This document shows, one piece after another, positions 7,676-17,553 of a DNA stretch of 64,000 nt (within the stretch, counting starts at the first letter, position 1; each line of letters begins with the position of its first letter). The DNA comes from Lentilactobacillus diolivorans DSM 14421 (GTDB lineage Bacteria; Bacillota; Bacilli; Lactobacillales; Lactobacillaceae), in assembly GCF_001434255.1 (NCBI RefSeq), contig NZ_AZEY01000007.1, positions 30,225 through 94,224 on the forward strand, in the 5' to 3' direction. Both the position numbers and the translations under genes were made by a program. The notes beneath the pieces are model-generated. The model was given only the letters and a program-made list of their open reading frames with translations, was not told the DNA's origin and searched no databases.

Positions 7676-9070
7676 ATGGTTTTAACAACAACAGAATTTG
7701 ATACGATTGCAGCTATTTCAACACCACCTGGTGAGGGCGGTATTTCAATTGTCCGCATTAGTGGTGAGGAAGCAGTTGATGTTGCTAAGAAAATTTATCG
7801 TGGTAAGAACCTTGATAAGGTTGCCAGCAATACCATCAATTATGGTCATATTGTAGATCCCTCGACAGATGAAGAAATTGACGAAGTGATGCTTTCAGTC
7901 ATGAGAGCGCCACATACTTACACTAAAGAAGATATTATCGAAATTAATTGTCACGGCGGCATTGTTGCAACTAATCGAATCTTACAATTGGTGCTGAGCA
8001 ACGGTGCGCGAATGGCAGAACCTGGAGAGTTTACAAAACGAGCCTTTTTGAATGGTCGGATTGATTTATCACAATCTGAGGCGGTAATGGATTTGATTGA
8101 GGCTAAAACTGATCGTTCAATGCAGGCTGCTATTAGTCAACTGGATGGAAACTTATCTCATCTCATTAAGCATTTGCGAAAAGATATTTTGGATGTTTTG
8201 GCACAAGTTGAAGTGAACATTGATTATCCTGAATATGATGATGTTGAGACAATGACCAGTAACTTGTTGCGGGAAAAAGCTAACGACGTTCATAGTCGAA
8301 TTGTCCAACTTTTGGCAACTGCAAAACAAGGTAAAATTTTGCGTGATGGTCTTGCTACGTCAATTATTGGTCGTCCCAATGTGGGAAAGTCCAGTCTTTT
8401 AAATAATTTGCTTCACGAAGATAAGGCAATTGTGACTGATGTCCCTGGGACAACCAGAGATGTTTTGGAAGAGTACGTTAATGTGCGTGGTGTTCCATTA
8501 AAGTTGGTGGACACAGCCGGAATTCGAGATACAACCGATAAAGTTGAAAAAATTGGTGTTGATCGATCACGAAAGGCGATTAACAGTGCTGATCTTGTCT
8601 TACTAGTTTTAAATGCGAGTGAGCCATTAACGGATGAGGACAAAGAATTACTTGCTGCGACAAAAGCTAAACAGCGAATCATCGTTTTAAATAAGACTGA
8701 TTTACCAAATAAAGTTGATTTAGGCGAAATTAAGCGTCTTGCAAAGTCAAAAAATGTTATTTCAACTTCGGCGATAAAAGCGAATGGTCTTACTCACCTC
8801 GAATCCTTAATTGCAGAAATGTTTTTTAATGAAGGGATCGAAAGTAGTCAGAATGATGTCATGGTGACTAATGCCCGGCATATCGGCTTACTTAATCAGG
8901 CCAAAAGCGCATTGGAAGATGTTCTTAAAGGCTTGGATGAAGGGATGCCGGTTGATTTGGTTCAAATTGATATGACGCGTTGTTGGGATTTTCTTGGTGA
9001 AATTACTGGTGATAGTTATCAAGATGAACTAATTGATCAACTATTTAGTCAATTTTGTTTAGGAAAATAG
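7676..9070 (+). CDS. mnmE: tRNA uridine-5-carboxymethylaminomethyl modification GTPase MnmE
   Basis: A 464-residue GTPase that with MnmG modifies U34 of certain tRNAs. The N-terminal tetrahydrofolate-binding domain begins [19 protein letters not shown]. An all-helical domain is interrupted by the G domain with GRPNVGKSS (about 224-232), DVPGTTRD (G2/G3 area), DTAG and NKTD. The C-terminus is QFCLGK, the conserved C(I/L)GK end whose Cys is needed for modification. The ATG at 7676 was chosen because GGAGGA lies 11 bases upstream; the open frame extends 10 codons further. Confidence 0.96.
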   Translation: MVLTTTEFDTIAAISTPPGEGGISIVRISGEEAVDVAKKIYRGKNLDKVASNTINYGHIVDPSTDEEIDEVMLSVMRAPHTYTKEDIIEINCHGGIVATNRILQLVLSNGARMAEPGEFTKRAFLNGRIDLSQSEAVMDLIEAKTDRSMQAAISQLDGNLSHLIKHLRKDILDVLAQVEVNIDYPEYDDVETMTSNLLREKANDVHSRIVQLLATAKQGKILRDGLATSIIGRPNVGKSSLLNNLLHEDKAIVTDVPGTTRDVLEEYVNVRGVPLKLVDTAGIRDTTDKVEKIGVDRSRKAINSADLVLLVLNASEPLTDEDKELLAATKAKQRIIVLNKTDLPNKVDLGEIKRLAKSKNVISTSAIKANGLTHLESLIAEMFFNEGIESSQNDVMVTNARHIGLLNQAKSALEDVLKGLDEGMPVDLVQIDMTRCWDFLGEITGDSYQDELIDQLFSQFCLGK

Positions 9071-9072
9071 TT

Positions 9073-9088
9073 TGTTTCATGTGAAACA
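9073..9088. promoter_or_regulatory. parS-like ParB binding site 1
   Basis: TGTTTCATGTGAAACA matches the Bacillus-type parS consensus (TGTTNCACGTGAAACA) at all but one position, the eighth base being T instead of C. It lies between the mnmE stop and the mnmG RBS, within 9 kb of dnaA, where parS sites cluster. Two more copies share the same variant base. Confidence 0.7.
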
Positions 9089-9105
9089 TTTGGAGGAATT
9101 TGCAG

Positions 9106-11037
9106 TTGAAAAGTTTACGAGTTAGCGATGTTAAACAAAAATATCGCGGTGAGGATTATGATGTCATTGTTGTCGGAGCCGGTCATGCTGGGTGCGAGTC
9201 TGCATTAGCTGCTGCTCGAATGGGTAATAAAACATTGCTTATCACCATTAACTTGGATATGGTTGCTTTTATGCCATGTAATCCATCCGTTGGTGGTCCT
9301 GCCAAAGGAACGGTTGTCCGAGAGGTTGATGCATTGGGCGGTGAAATGGGTCATAATATCGATAAGACCTATATTCAGATGCGGATGTTAAATACCGGAA
9401 AGGGCCCAGCCGTTCAGGCATTACGTGCCCAAGCTGATAAGCACGCATACCATGCCGAAATGAAGCATACGATTGAGAAGGAACCAAATTTAACGCTGCG
9501 TCAGGGAATTGTCGACGACTTGATTGTTGAAGACGGTATCTGCAAAGGTGTTATTACGAATACAGGTGCCAGATATCAAGCTAAAGCGGTTGTTGTTTCA
9601 ACCGGAACAGCAGCTCGCGGCAAGATTATTATTGGCGAACTTATGTATGCATCTGGGCCAAATAATTCTCAACCAGCCGAGAAGTTGACTCCAAATCTTG
9701 AAAAATTAGGATTTGATCTGGAGCGGTTTAAGACAGGAACGCCACCCCGAGTTGATGGGACAACGATTGATTATGCTAAGACTGAAGAGCAACCAGGGGA
9801 TGAAAAGCCGCATCACTTTAGTTTTGAGACGCCTGACAAAGATTACTTAGCGGTTAAGGATCAGTTGTCTTGCTGGTTAACATATACAAATGAAACCACG
9901 CATAAAATTATCCGAGAGAATCTTGACCGGGCACCGATGTTTACTGGGGTCATTGAAGGGGTGGGTCCGCGTTATTGCCCATCCATTGAAGATAAGATTG
10001 TCAGATTTGCTGACAAGAAACGTCATCAACTTTTCTTGGAACCAGAAGGTAAAAATACTGAAGAATGGTATGTCGATGGATTGTCAACCTCAATGCCTGA
10101 GGAGGTTCAGCAAAAGATGCTTCATACGGTTGCTGGTTTGGAACACGCTCAAATGATGCGGCCAGGTTATGCAATTGAGTATGATGTTGTGGCACCATAT
10201 CAACTGAAACCAACTTTGGAAACTAAAATTGTGAAGAACCTATTCACCGCCGGTCAAACCAACGGCACATCAGGATACGAAGAAGCAGCCGGGCAGGGAA
10301 TTATTGCTGGTATTAATGCTGGGCGTCGTGCGCTTGGAAAGGGCCCATTTGTTTTGAAGCGAAACGAAGCATATATTGGCGTTATGATTGATGATTTGGT
10401 TACGAAAGGGACGAAAGAACCATATCGTTTGTTGACTAGTCGTGCTGAATACCGGTTATTGCTACGAACGGACAATGCAGATATGCGTCTAACGGAAAAA
10501 GGTCACGACATTGGGCTGATTTCCGATAAGCGTTATGCTAAATTTTTAATTAAAAAACAAGCGATTGAAGATGAAATTGATCGGCTAAATAAGATTCGAA
10601 TTAAACCGTCTGATGAGGTTAACACCTTTGTTCAAGAACACGGTGATAAGCCACTTCAAGATGGTGTTATTGCGGCTGTCTTTCTTCGTCGACCATACGT
10701 TAACTATGAAACACTGCTTCGCTTCATTCCAAAATCTGACACGTCACTGGATCGGCGAGTGATTGAGCAAGTTGAGATTCAAACAAAGTATGCTGGTTAC
10801 ATTGCTAAGGCAGAATCTAGTGTTGAAAAGATGAAACGGATGGAAGCTAAAAAGATTCCTGAACGAATTGACTATGAAGCAATTGATGGCATCGCAACTG
10901 AAGCCCGCCAGAAACTTCAGAAAATTCATCCTGAAACAATTGCCCAGGCGACCCGAATTAGTGGTGTTAATCCGGCTGATATTGCAATTTTAAGTGTTTA
11001 TATCCAAGAAGGTAAGATTACCAAGTTAGCTCAGTAA
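9106..11037 (+). CDS. mnmG: tRNA uridine-5-carboxymethylaminomethyl modification enzyme MnmG (GidA)
   Basis: A 643-residue FAD protein, partner of MnmE in tRNA U34 modification. The dinucleotide-binding motif [10 protein letters not shown] is near residue 24. [12 protein letters not shown] and GTPPR are characteristic GidA motifs, as is [14 protein letters not shown]. The C-terminal helical domain binds MnmE and tRNA. I chose the TTG at 9106 because GGAGG (9092-9096) is nine bases upstream; another TTG two codons earlier is too close. The full length is normal. Confidence 0.96.
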   Translation: MKSLRVSDVKQKYRGEDYDVIVVGAGHAGCESALAAARMGNKTLLITINLDMVAFMPCNPSVGGPAKGTVVREVDALGGEMGHNIDKTYIQMRMLNTGKGPAVQALRAQADKHAYHAEMKHTIEKEPNLTLRQGIVDDLIVEDGICKGVITNTGARYQAKAVVVSTGTAARGKIIIGELMYASGPNNSQPAEKLTPNLEKLGFDLERFKTGTPPRVDGTTIDYAKTEEQPGDEKPHHFSFETPDKDYLAVKDQLSCWLTYTNETTHKIIRENLDRAPMFTGVIEGVGPRYCPSIEDKIVRFADKKRHQLFLEPEGKNTEEWYVDGLSTSMPEEVQQKMLHTVAGLEHAQMMRPGYAIEYDVVAPYQLKPTLETKIVKNLFTAGQTNGTSGYEEAAGQGIIAGINAGRRALGKGPFVLKRNEAYIGVMIDDLVTKGTKEPYRLLTSRAEYRLLLRTDNADMRLTEKGHDIGLISDKRYAKFLIKKQAIEDEIDRLNKIRIKPSDEVNTFVQEHGDKPLQDGVIAAVFLRRPYVNYETLLRFIPKSDTSLDRRVIEQVEIQTKYAGYIAKAESSVEKMKRMEAKKIPERIDYEAIDGIATEARQKLQKIHPETIAQATRISGVNPADIAILSVYIQEGKITKLAQ

Positions 11038-11146
11038 AAGCGGTTAGATTTAAGGTGAATGATCGTGAGGGGGTCTGTCACGGTTGGTGGTTTATCCTGG
11101 TAATCGTTATACACAGTCATCTAGCTGATAGTTTTAACTTAAAGTA

Positions 11147-11199
11147 AAATCCCGTAAAACCGGTTTGCATTCTGCAAAATTGGCTTTACGGGATTTTTT
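11147..11199 (+). terminator. Intrinsic terminator after mnmG
   Basis: The stem AAATCCCGTAAA/TTTACGGGATTT has an imperfect middle and a final run of six Ts. It ends the mnmE-mnmG transcript. A terminator of closely similar sequence and layout follows lepB at 13327. Confidence 0.8.
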
Positions 11200-11296
11200 G
11201 ATGTTAGGGAAATTTGTTATTTCATTTATGTTGACCGATATACAACCAGAAAATAGGTTAAAAACAGGTCTTGTGGTAGTAAATAAACATGCTTGG

Positions 11297-12496
11297 CTAA
11301 TCTTTTATCGGCTTAAAACGAACCGTATTGAACAGTACCAAGCTGATACCGATACAGCCGACTATTGCAGTAGCCATTGGTAAATAAGTACCGGTTCCCA
11401 TTAATCCGACTAAGGGTGACATAATACCACCGATTGCATTTTGCGAAAGTCCCAGTAGGGCTGAAATACTGCCACTATTTTTTAAAGAAAGATTCATGAT
11501 AATTGAAGTGGTTAACGTAAAAATCATGCCAAATTGGGTCACAATTAGGAAAACCAAAGCGATGACGATGAAGAGGTTGTTGAAGAAAAATGAGCTTAAC
11601 AGTAAGCCAATAGCTGTTAACAATGTTGATGTTAAAACAAATTTTGTTTGGGCAACCTCTGAAAAATGAGTTGCTAACAATCCAGGAATAGCGGAACCAA
11701 TCGCAATGCCAATCCCATTTATTGCATATAATAAGCCGAAATTAGAAACCGACATTCGAAAGAAATTTTGGAAAACAAAGGATGACGCGGAAATGTAACT
11801 AAACAAGCCACCATAGGCGAGACCGGTTGCCAATATCAACTTTACAAATTTAGAATCATTTAACAAATCAAACATAACGCCGACTGATTTAACAACATCG
11901 CCATGTAATCGTTTTTCGGGTGGCAATGTTTCGCGGATTCCTAGCCAAATGGCAACGAAAAGCAGGAACCCGATAATTGCCAGCAAAACAAAGATTCCCT
12001 GCCAGCTGACGAATCGGATCATGAAGCCACCAATCACAGGCGAAATCACTGGGAAAATCCCATTTACTGCCGATAGCATTGCATAAAAGCGGGTTAATAA
12101 TGATCCGGAAAACATGTCTGAAGCGATCGCCCGAGATAGTACCTGACCACTGGCGCCAGCCAAGCCTTGGATAAATCTTAGGAATATTAACAGATAAACC
12201 GAATGACTGAATGCAATTAATAATGAAACAATTCCAAAGATAAAAAAGCCAACCATAAGCGGCCGTTTACGACCAAATTTATCACTTAGTGGTCCGGAAA
12301 TTAATTGCCCCAATGCCAGACCAATTAAACAGGCACTTAAACTAAGCTGAATAAGGGATGTTTGAGTATGTAAGCTGGTTGTCATTTCCGGAAGTGCCGG
12401 CAGGTAAAGGTCAATTGAGAGTGGCCCAGTCGCACTTATTGTTCCCAAGATAAAGGTTAGCCAAATTTTTTTGACCATATTTGGGGAAGTTGCCAT
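11297..12496 (-). CDS. MFS multidrug exporter, Bcr/CflA type
   Basis: A 399-residue major facilitator with twelve predicted membrane segments. SIDLYLPALPEM near the N-terminus (TM1-loop) is the hallmark of the Bcr/CflA drug-resistance group, and GPLSDKFGRKRPL (about 68-80) is the MFS motif A between TM2 and TM3. It would export drugs or metabolites by proton antiport; the substrate is unknown. A second member of the same group is at 41959-43164. The RBS is AGGTG. Confidence 0.88.
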   Translation of the reverse strand: MATSPNMVKKIWLTFILGTISATGPLSIDLYLPALPEMTTSLHTQTSLIQLSLSACLIGLALGQLISGPLSDKFGRKRPLMVGFFIFGIVSLLIAFSHSVYLLIFLRFIQGLAGASGQVLSRAIASDMFSGSLLTRFYAMLSAVNGIFPVISPVIGGFMIRFVSWQGIFVLLAIIGFLLFVAIWLGIRETLPPEKRLHGDVVKSVGVMFDLLNDSKFVKLILATGLAYGGLFSYISASSFVFQNFFRMSVSNFGLLYAINGIGIAIGSAIPGLLATHFSEVAQTKFVLTSTLLTAIGLLLSSFFFNNLFIVIALVFLIVTQFGMIFTLTTSIIMNLSLKNSGSISALLGLSQNAIGGIMSPLVGLMGTGTYLPMATAIVGCIGISLVLFNTVRFKPIKD

Positions 12497-12688
12497 TTAA
12501 TCACCTATTTCTATCAAGATAAGTCACTTACGTTATCATACCGAGTGCCAATAGAATGCGCAAATAAATTATGGTTCTGTTAATAATGGCTGAAAATGTT
12601 GTCATGGTAGGAAAGTATGCTAAAATTAAATCCGATTGCATTTTAATATCGTATTATCAATAAATAATAGTCCGTAAAGGAGTTTAAA

Positions 12689-13279
12689 ATGAAAGTTTTC
12701 AAGGGAATATTAAGTTGGATTATTCCAATCGTTGTTGGGTTATTAATTGCTGAGTTGTTACGAATGTTTGTTCTAACGGTTGCTAAAGTGGATGGCCCAT
12801 CGATGGAACCTAATTTGATTAATAATGAGCGGTTATTAGTTTTCCGCCATAGCAAGGTTAAGCATTTGAGTGTGATTGTTTTTGATGCTCATGGTGTGGA
12901 TCCTAGTGCAACCCAACCAAACACGGATTACGTAAAGCGGGTAATTGGATTGCCCGGTGATACTGTTTCAAGTAATGATGGCAATATCTACGTTAACGGG
13001 AAGGCTATTAATCAGAAATTTATTAGTCAAAAAGAACGCACAACTGGAACCGGCAACTGGGATCTTAAGTCACTATCAAAGAGCTGGAGTAAGAATACCG
13101 GTGCTGTTAAAGTTCCCAAGGGTGAGTATTTTGTCTTAGGAGATCATCGTAGTGTTTCCAATGATGGTCGTTACTGGGGATTCGTTCCAAAGAAGAAAGT
13201 TGTTGGAGTTGCCAAGACACTGTTCTTCTGGCAAACTGATAAAACGAAACGCAATAACGTTAATAATCTGGGCTATTAA
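12689..13279 (+). CDS. lepB: Type I signal peptidase
   Basis: A 196-residue membrane-anchored protease that removes signal peptides outside the membrane. One N-terminal transmembrane helix (about 8-32) is followed by the S26 motifs. The catalytic Ser is in VDGPSMEPNL (about 34-43), the catalytic Lys in DYVKRVIGLPGD (about 86-97), and the GDHRSVSNDGR box lies near 151-161. It is monocistronic, with RBS AAGGAG and its own terminator. Length and motifs are normal for Gram-positive SipA-type enzymes. Confidence 0.94.
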   Translation: MKVFKGILSWIIPIVVGLLIAELLRMFVLTVAKVDGPSMEPNLINNERLLVFRHSKVKHLSVIVFDAHGVDPSATQPNTDYVKRVIGLPGDTVSSNDGNIYVNGKAINQKFISQKERTTGTGNWDLKSLSKSWSKNTGAVKVPKGEYFVLGDHRSVSNDGRYWGFVPKKKVVGVAKTLFFWQTDKTKRNNVNNLGY

Positions 13280-13326
13280 GTCATCTTCAAAGAAAGCCGA
13301 TTTAAGTTCAAGTGGGTCGGAAGCTT

Positions 13327-13381
13327 AAAATCCTGTAAAACCAGCTGAAATGGCACCATGCTGATTTTACAGGATTTTTTA
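13327..13381 (+). terminator. Intrinsic terminator after lepB
   Basis: AAATCCTGTAAAA pairs with TTTTACAGGATTT, with CCAGC/GCTG-type inner pairing, followed by a T run. The remaining bases to 13586 show no gene or strong structure. Confidence 0.8.
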
Positions 13382-13586
13382 TAACAAATGATTTTGGCGG
13401 GGAAATAAAAAGATCGTCATTTTATTCAATTGCTAAGTCGCTTATGGAATGATTTATTGGTTGGATAAAAGCCAATCCTATTTTGAAGATTATTTAGTGA
13501 CAAGACGTAATAACTAGCCATCGCATAAAGGATATGTCTACCCAGGTTTAAATGGCTTACTGAGAATTTGAGAACCAATTCCATTT

Positions 13587-14225
13587 CTACTGGTTATACG
13601 ATATTATTTTAGGGGTATCTGTAACGTCAAGAATTGTAATTCCGCCATTTTTGGGTTGTCTGAGGTAGGGATGACCTTCCGTGTAGATAGTTGCTAGATT
13701 CCGTAGGTATGTTCCATGTGAAACAACAATCGCTTGGTCGCCATCCTCAAGTTCATCTTGAAGATGTCCGACTGCCTGTTTGATTCGTTTCTCAATTTGG
13801 GCCGCCGTTTCTGCTTCATGAAAGGGATCTGCGTCATGCATAAAATCACGAACTTTTAAAAGACCGTGTTCGCGGATTAGATCATCTTGCTTGAAATGCC
13901 CCAGCGGACCACCAATCATATTCCAGGTCTGTGTACTGTCGATGCCCTCGAAGGAACCAAAATAAACTTCGCGAACATCTTTGTGAATTTCACGTTTGAG
14001 GTTGTCAGTGTGCTGATTTTTTTTAAGGATAATATCAAGGGTATGAATTGCCCGCATCATATCAGAACTAACTGCTAAATTGAATTGGAGATCTTTTAAC
14101 TGATCGCCAACTTTAGCAGCTTGGGATTCTCCCCTTTTTGTTAATGGCGAATCAACCCATCCCTGCATTCTCCGAAATTGGTTTAGCAAAGTTTGACCAT
14201 GGCGGACAAAATAAATAGTTTTCAT
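13587..14225 (-). CDS. Histidine phosphatase family protein (phosphoglycerate mutase-like)
   Basis: A 212-residue member of the histidine phosphatase superfamily. VRHGQTLLN (about 7-15) holds the phosphorylated His, MQGWVDSPLTKRGESQA is the usual following region, and the second catalytic His is in VVSHGTYLRN (about 168-177). Members include cofactor-dependent phosphoglycerate mutases, alpha-ribazole phosphatases and broad phosphatases. The length is below that of glycolytic GpmA, so a phosphatase is more likely than a mutase. AAGGAA precedes the ATG. A parS-like site lies inside the gene. Confidence 0.87.
   Translation of the reverse strand: MKTIYFVRHGQTLLNQFRRMQGWVDSPLTKRGESQAAKVGDQLKDLQFNLAVSSDMMRAIHTLDIILKKNQHTDNLKREIHKDVREVYFGSFEGIDSTQTWNMIGGPLGHFKQDDLIREHGLLKVRDFMHDADPFHEAETAAQIEKRIKQAVGHLQDELEDGDQAIVVSHGTYLRNLATIYTEGHPYLRQPKNGGITILDVTDTPKIISYNQ
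13710..13725. promoter_or_regulatory. parS-like ParB binding site 2
   Basis: TGTTCCATGTGAAACA, one base from the parS consensus and with the same C-to-T change at position 8 as site 1. It is embedded in the histidine phosphatase gene, which is common for parS sites. Confidence 0.7.
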
Positions 14226-14419
14226 TTTGGAATTCCTTTCAGCAAATTTACATACTCTGATTTTAGCATATGCAGGGGACTAAATTGATAATTATTTGAT
14301 CTGGTCACTTACCATATCATAACCACTATTGGTAGCCCGATTGGTTATCGCTGGTTTTTAATTCATTGGATATATAATAATAGCAGATAGAAATTTTGCG
14401 TTTAGGGACTGATTGATTA

Positions 14420-14968
14420 ATGAAGCATGAACTGACAAGATTAAGCAAACGATTATCATTTATTTTGAGGCACCATCCCGATAAAATTGGTGTCACGCTG
14501 GATCAATATGGTCGCGTGAATCTGGATGAATTAATTACTAAATTTAATCAACACTTTGGAACTCCTATTAGTAAACAGGTTATTCAACAGATCATGGCCC
14601 AAAGTGATAAGCAGCGCTACGCCATTGAGGGTGATACCATAAGGGCACTATATGGTCATAGTATTCCCGTTAAGCCGTTAACGCGGCCAATGACGCCACC
14701 AGATCGTTTGTTTCATGGGACAACTCATGCGGCAGCTAGATTTATTGTGGATGAAGGGTTGAAGAAAATGGATCGGGATTTTGTTCATCTTTCGGCCAAT
14801 CAAGCAATGGCGATTCAGGTGGGCAAGCGCCGGGATCCGCAACCGGTTATCTTCCAAATTGCAGCCAAACAAGCCGCTAATCATGGTCTACTATTTTATC
14901 CAACTAAAAGTGGCATATGGCTGGTAGATGCGATACCCGCAAAATATTTAACAGCTATTCAAAGTTAA
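14420..14968 (+). CDS. kptA: RNA 2'-phosphotransferase (Tpt1/KptA)
   Basis: A 182-residue KptA/Tpt1 protein, which moves an internal RNA 2'-phosphate to NAD+. The N-terminal part carries LSKRLSFILRHHPD (about 7-20), the family hallmark. The C-terminal lobe has LFHGTTH (about 97-103), FVHLS near 121-125 and a Gly-rich stretch later. Bacterial KptA enzymes are active although bacteria generally lack the tRNA-splicing 2'-phosphate, so the cellular substrate is unknown. It starts about 20 bases after a likely AT-rich promoter region and precedes a small zinc-ribbon gene. Confidence 0.93.
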   Translation: MKHELTRLSKRLSFILRHHPDKIGVTLDQYGRVNLDELITKFNQHFGTPISKQVIQQIMAQSDKQRYAIEGDTIRALYGHSIPVKPLTRPMTPPDRLFHGTTHAAARFIVDEGLKKMDRDFVHLSANQAMAIQVGKRRDPQPVIFQIAAKQAANHGLLFYPTKSGIWLVDAIPAKYLTAIQS

Positions 14969-15003
14969 GTGCTTATAGTTAATAAAAATCGGAGGAAGTT
15001 ATC

Positions 15004-15165
15004 ATGAATAATCAGCAATCAAAACAAGCAACTGGGTTCAAAAAGATTCCCCGATCCGTTCAGGGAAACTGTCCACATTGCCATCGACCGATGCAAATCA
15101 ATTATGGTATGAATCGCTGCCCATCATGTGGCTATATTTTTAAGTCGAATTTTAAAGCAGAGTAA
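15004..15165 (+). CDS. Small zinc-ribbon protein
   Basis: A 53-residue protein with a CPHC-x12-CPSC arrangement (residues 23-42), a classical four-cysteine zinc ribbon, and a basic N-terminus. GGAGGAAG lies five bases upstream of the ATG and the gene follows kptA by 35 bases, so the two are probably co-transcribed. Function is not known. Such mini zinc ribbons can bind nucleic acid or protein, but nothing in the sequence decides this. Confidence 0.75.
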   Translation: MNNQQSKQATGFKKIPRSVQGNCPHCHRPMQINYGMNRCPSCGYIFKSNFKAE

Positions 15166-15264
15166 GGATATCGGAGGGATGAAATATGACTCTCTTTGAA
15201 AGTTGGAATAGTGCAATCTGTATACTGATTTAGTAATCGTCACCGGATACTGTTTAAAATTAGA

Positions 15265-15337
15265 AAACACCCTGAAATTGGATTCAACACCAAGACTGGA
15301 AAAATCAGTTTTGGTTAAACCTAATTTCAGGGTGTTT
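15265..15337. terminator. Bidirectional terminator between the zinc-ribbon gene and trpG
   Basis: A perfect 15-bp stem, AAACACCCTGAAATT (15265-15279) with AATTTCAGGGTGTTT (15323-15337), has an imperfect inner stem-loop. It lies between convergent genes and can stop transcripts from both sides. Confidence 0.8.
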
Positions 15338-15381
15338 CATATTTTAAATATTGATTACAAGAACTTTTAGGTTGCTGGTTA

Positions 15382-15984
15382 CTAAATCGTTTGTTTGATT
15401 GTCTTTGTAGTCATTTTTAAAAAGTTTGTCACAATTTGTTTACCAACAACGGGGTCGGTCATAATTGATTCAGGATGAAATTGAACGCCGTAGACATCAT
15501 TTTTTTCATCCGCGATTGCCATGACTTCATGATCAGTGGTTTTAGCGGTAACCGTTAAATGAGTCGGGATGGAATCGGAATCCACAATTAGTGAATGATA
15601 ACGGGCCGCTTCAAATGTTTCTGGACATTTGGTAAAAAGACCATTATTTACGGAAACGTTAATTAGCGAAGACTTGCCGTGCATCAACTGTGGTGCGTGG
15701 ACAATTTTAGCACCATAAGCCTGGGCAATTGCTTGATGACCTAAGCAGACGCCGAAAATAGGAACTTTGCCAATAAACTCTTGGAGAATTGCGGGCATAT
15801 TTCCAGCGTTTTCTGGACGGCCTGGTCCTGGCGAAAGAATAATACTATCAGGGTTTTCACTCCGCAGTTCATCTACTGTGATGGCGTCATTTTTAACAAC
15901 CTTAATTGGGTCATCGGTTAATGTACCAATCAATTGATAGAGATTATATGTGAAGCTATCGTAATTATCAATAAGATAGTGCAT
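15382..15984 (-). CDS. trpG: Anthranilate synthase glutamine amidotransferase subunit
   Basis: A 200-residue class I glutamine amidotransferase. LIDNYDSFTYNL opens the protein, the nucleophile Cys lies in FGVCLGHQAIA (about 78-88), and the His/Glu pair is in VQFHPESI near 168-175. It supplies ammonia to the synthase subunit encoded just upstream. The family cannot by itself separate TrpG from PabA; the Trp T-box upstream of the pair favours anthranilate synthase. The ATG at 15984 (RBS AAGGGA) overlaps the trpE end by 17 bases, showing coupling. Confidence 0.85.
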   Translation of the reverse strand: MHYLIDNYDSFTYNLYQLIGTLTDDPIKVVKNDAITVDELRSENPDSIILSPGPGRPENAGNMPAILQEFIGKVPIFGVCLGHQAIAQAYGAKIVHAPQLMHGKSSLINVSVNNGLFTKCPETFEAARYHSLIVDSDSIPTHLTVTAKTTDHEVMAIADEKNDVYGVQFHPESIMTDPVVGKQIVTNFLKMTTKTIKQTI

Positions 15985-17449
15985 CTTTAACACTTCCCTT
16001 CATGGCGGTTTCTTTTAATGCGTTAACTACTGAGCTTGCTTTATTGTTAAACTCTTGATATTCATATTTAGCCACGCTATCAGCAACAATTCCAGCACCA
16101 GAATGAACCACTAAGTGTTTACCCTTCCGATAGGCTAAACGAATACCGATACATAAGTCCAAGTCACCATCAAATCCCAGGTATCCCAAGCAACCCCCAT
16201 AGACACCACGCTTTCGATTTTCAAGTTGACCAATGATTTGCATTGCTGAAATTTTTGGCGCACCAGATAGGGTACCGGCAGGTAAAACAGCGTTAATGAT
16301 ATCGATGGCCGAAACATCCTTTTTTGCGGTACTTTCGATGACTGATCCTAAGTGCATCACGTTGGCAAATTTTAGTAATCGGCGATAAGCAGTGACATTT
16401 ACAGTACCAAACTTACTGATACTGCCAAGGTCATTTCTGCCTAAATCAATTAGCATATTATGTTCCGAAAGCTCTTTGGCACTGTGTTGCAATTCATAAG
16501 CAAATTGATCATCTTCACGTTGATCCTTACCTCGACGGCGGGTGCCTGCCAGTGGATAACTAAAAAGTGTCTGGTCTCGTTTGGTAATGAGCGTTTCCGG
16601 TGAGGCACCAATTGTTTCAAAGTCGCCGTGGCGGAAATAGAATTGGTAAGGTGAAGGACTTTCTCTAAACAAGGTTGGCGCGACTGTAAATAAAGAACCA
16701 GTCATCGTTGCTTGTTGAGGATTCGATAAAATTAGTTGGAAAATGTCACCATCAACAATGTGCTTTTGAGTTTCAGCTACCTTCTCGGTAAATTCTTGTA
16801 AAGAAAACTGACTGGTTAGTGATGACATTGAAAAATCAGGGAATTGCCTGCGATCGGTCACGCTCAAGACTTGAGTTTTTAACTTCTTCAGATCAGTCAT
16901 GACTAAATCATAAGCTGCTGATAAGTCAGCAGAGGCAATCACTTTGCTAAGGGTGACAGTTTGAGTCGAATGATTATATGCAATGACCTGATCAATTAGG
17001 AGCAGATCAGCATCATCTAAATTCATTGGATTTTGAACATTTGGTAGGTTTGCCGTGGTTGCGTACTTAGCGTAGTCATAGCTGAAGTAACCAACCAGCC
17101 CGCCGACAAATGGTGGCAATTCAGGTAGTCGTGGAGTCCGGCTAGTTTGAAGAGTTTGGTTGATAACAGTCTTTAACGCAACTGTTCCATGTGAAACATT
17201 ACCGTGATTATCCGATATCGTCATGATACCGTCACGATAAGTGAATGTTTTGACTGGATTTAATCCGATAAAGGTATAACCGTCTTCACTTTTTTTAGGT
17301 TGACCCGTTAATAAGAAACAGGGTGATTCAGGTTGATCGAAAGCCTGGGTAATGGCAATTGGATCAAAAGAGTCAACATGAAATTGTAATGTAATTGGAA
17401 TTGCTGGATAATTTTGAGCATTTTTTTTGAGTTGATTAAAAGTCATCAT
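15968..17449 (-). CDS. trpE: Anthranilate synthase component I
   Basis: A 493-residue chorismate-utilising enzyme making anthranilate from chorismate and ammonia with TrpG. The N-terminal domain (about 1-190) carries CFLLTG and the FIGLNP segment. The C-terminal chorismate-binding domain has PSPYQFYF (about 267), GASPE, AGTRRRG, LIDLGRNDLG, SGAPK and GVYGGCLGY. PabB is the main alternative; the UGG-specifier T-box leader argues for TrpE. No other trp genes lie nearby, so the rest of the pathway must be elsewhere or absent. The RBS GGAGG is followed by ATGATG. A parS-like site lies inside the gene. Confidence 0.85.
   Translation of the reverse strand: MMTFNQLKKNAQNYPAIPITLQFHVDSFDPIAITQAFDQPESPCFLLTGQPKKSEDGYTFIGLNPVKTFTYRDGIMTISDNHGNVSHGTVALKTVINQTLQTSRTPRLPELPPFVGGLVGYFSYDYAKYATTANLPNVQNPMNLDDADLLLIDQVIAYNHSTQTVTLSKVIASADLSAAYDLVMTDLKKLKTQVLSVTDRRQFPDFSMSSLTSQFSLQEFTEKVAETQKHIVDGDIFQLILSNPQQATMTGSLFTVAPTLFRESPSPYQFYFRHGDFETIGASPETLITKRDQTLFSYPLAGTRRRGKDQREDDQFAYELQHSAKELSEHNMLIDLGRNDLGSISKFGTVNVTAYRRLLKFANVMHLGSVIESTAKKDVSAIDIINAVLPAGTLSGAPKISAMQIIGQLENRKRGVYGGCLGYLGFDGDLDLCIGIRLAYRKGKHLVVHSGAGIVADSVAKYEYQEFNNKASSVVNALKETAMKGSVKDALSY
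17183..17198. promoter_or_regulatory. parS-like ParB binding site 3
   Basis: TGTTCCATGTGAAACA inside trpE, identical to site 2 and with the same single deviation from the Bacillus parS consensus. Confidence 0.7.
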
Positions 17450-17553
17450 AAGAACCTCCGATTTGATTGTGTTGTCAGCTAAAATCGGAAAATTGCCATC
17501 GTTTAGATCTAGATATCATAAGGATTCCTCCATATTTGAGTTTATCGTCTAAA

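Noticed and set aside
15382..17449. Annotation of the pair as para-aminobenzoate synthase PabA-PabB
   Set aside because: The subunits cannot be fully told apart by motif, but a T-box with UGG specifier upstream makes anthranilate synthase the better call.
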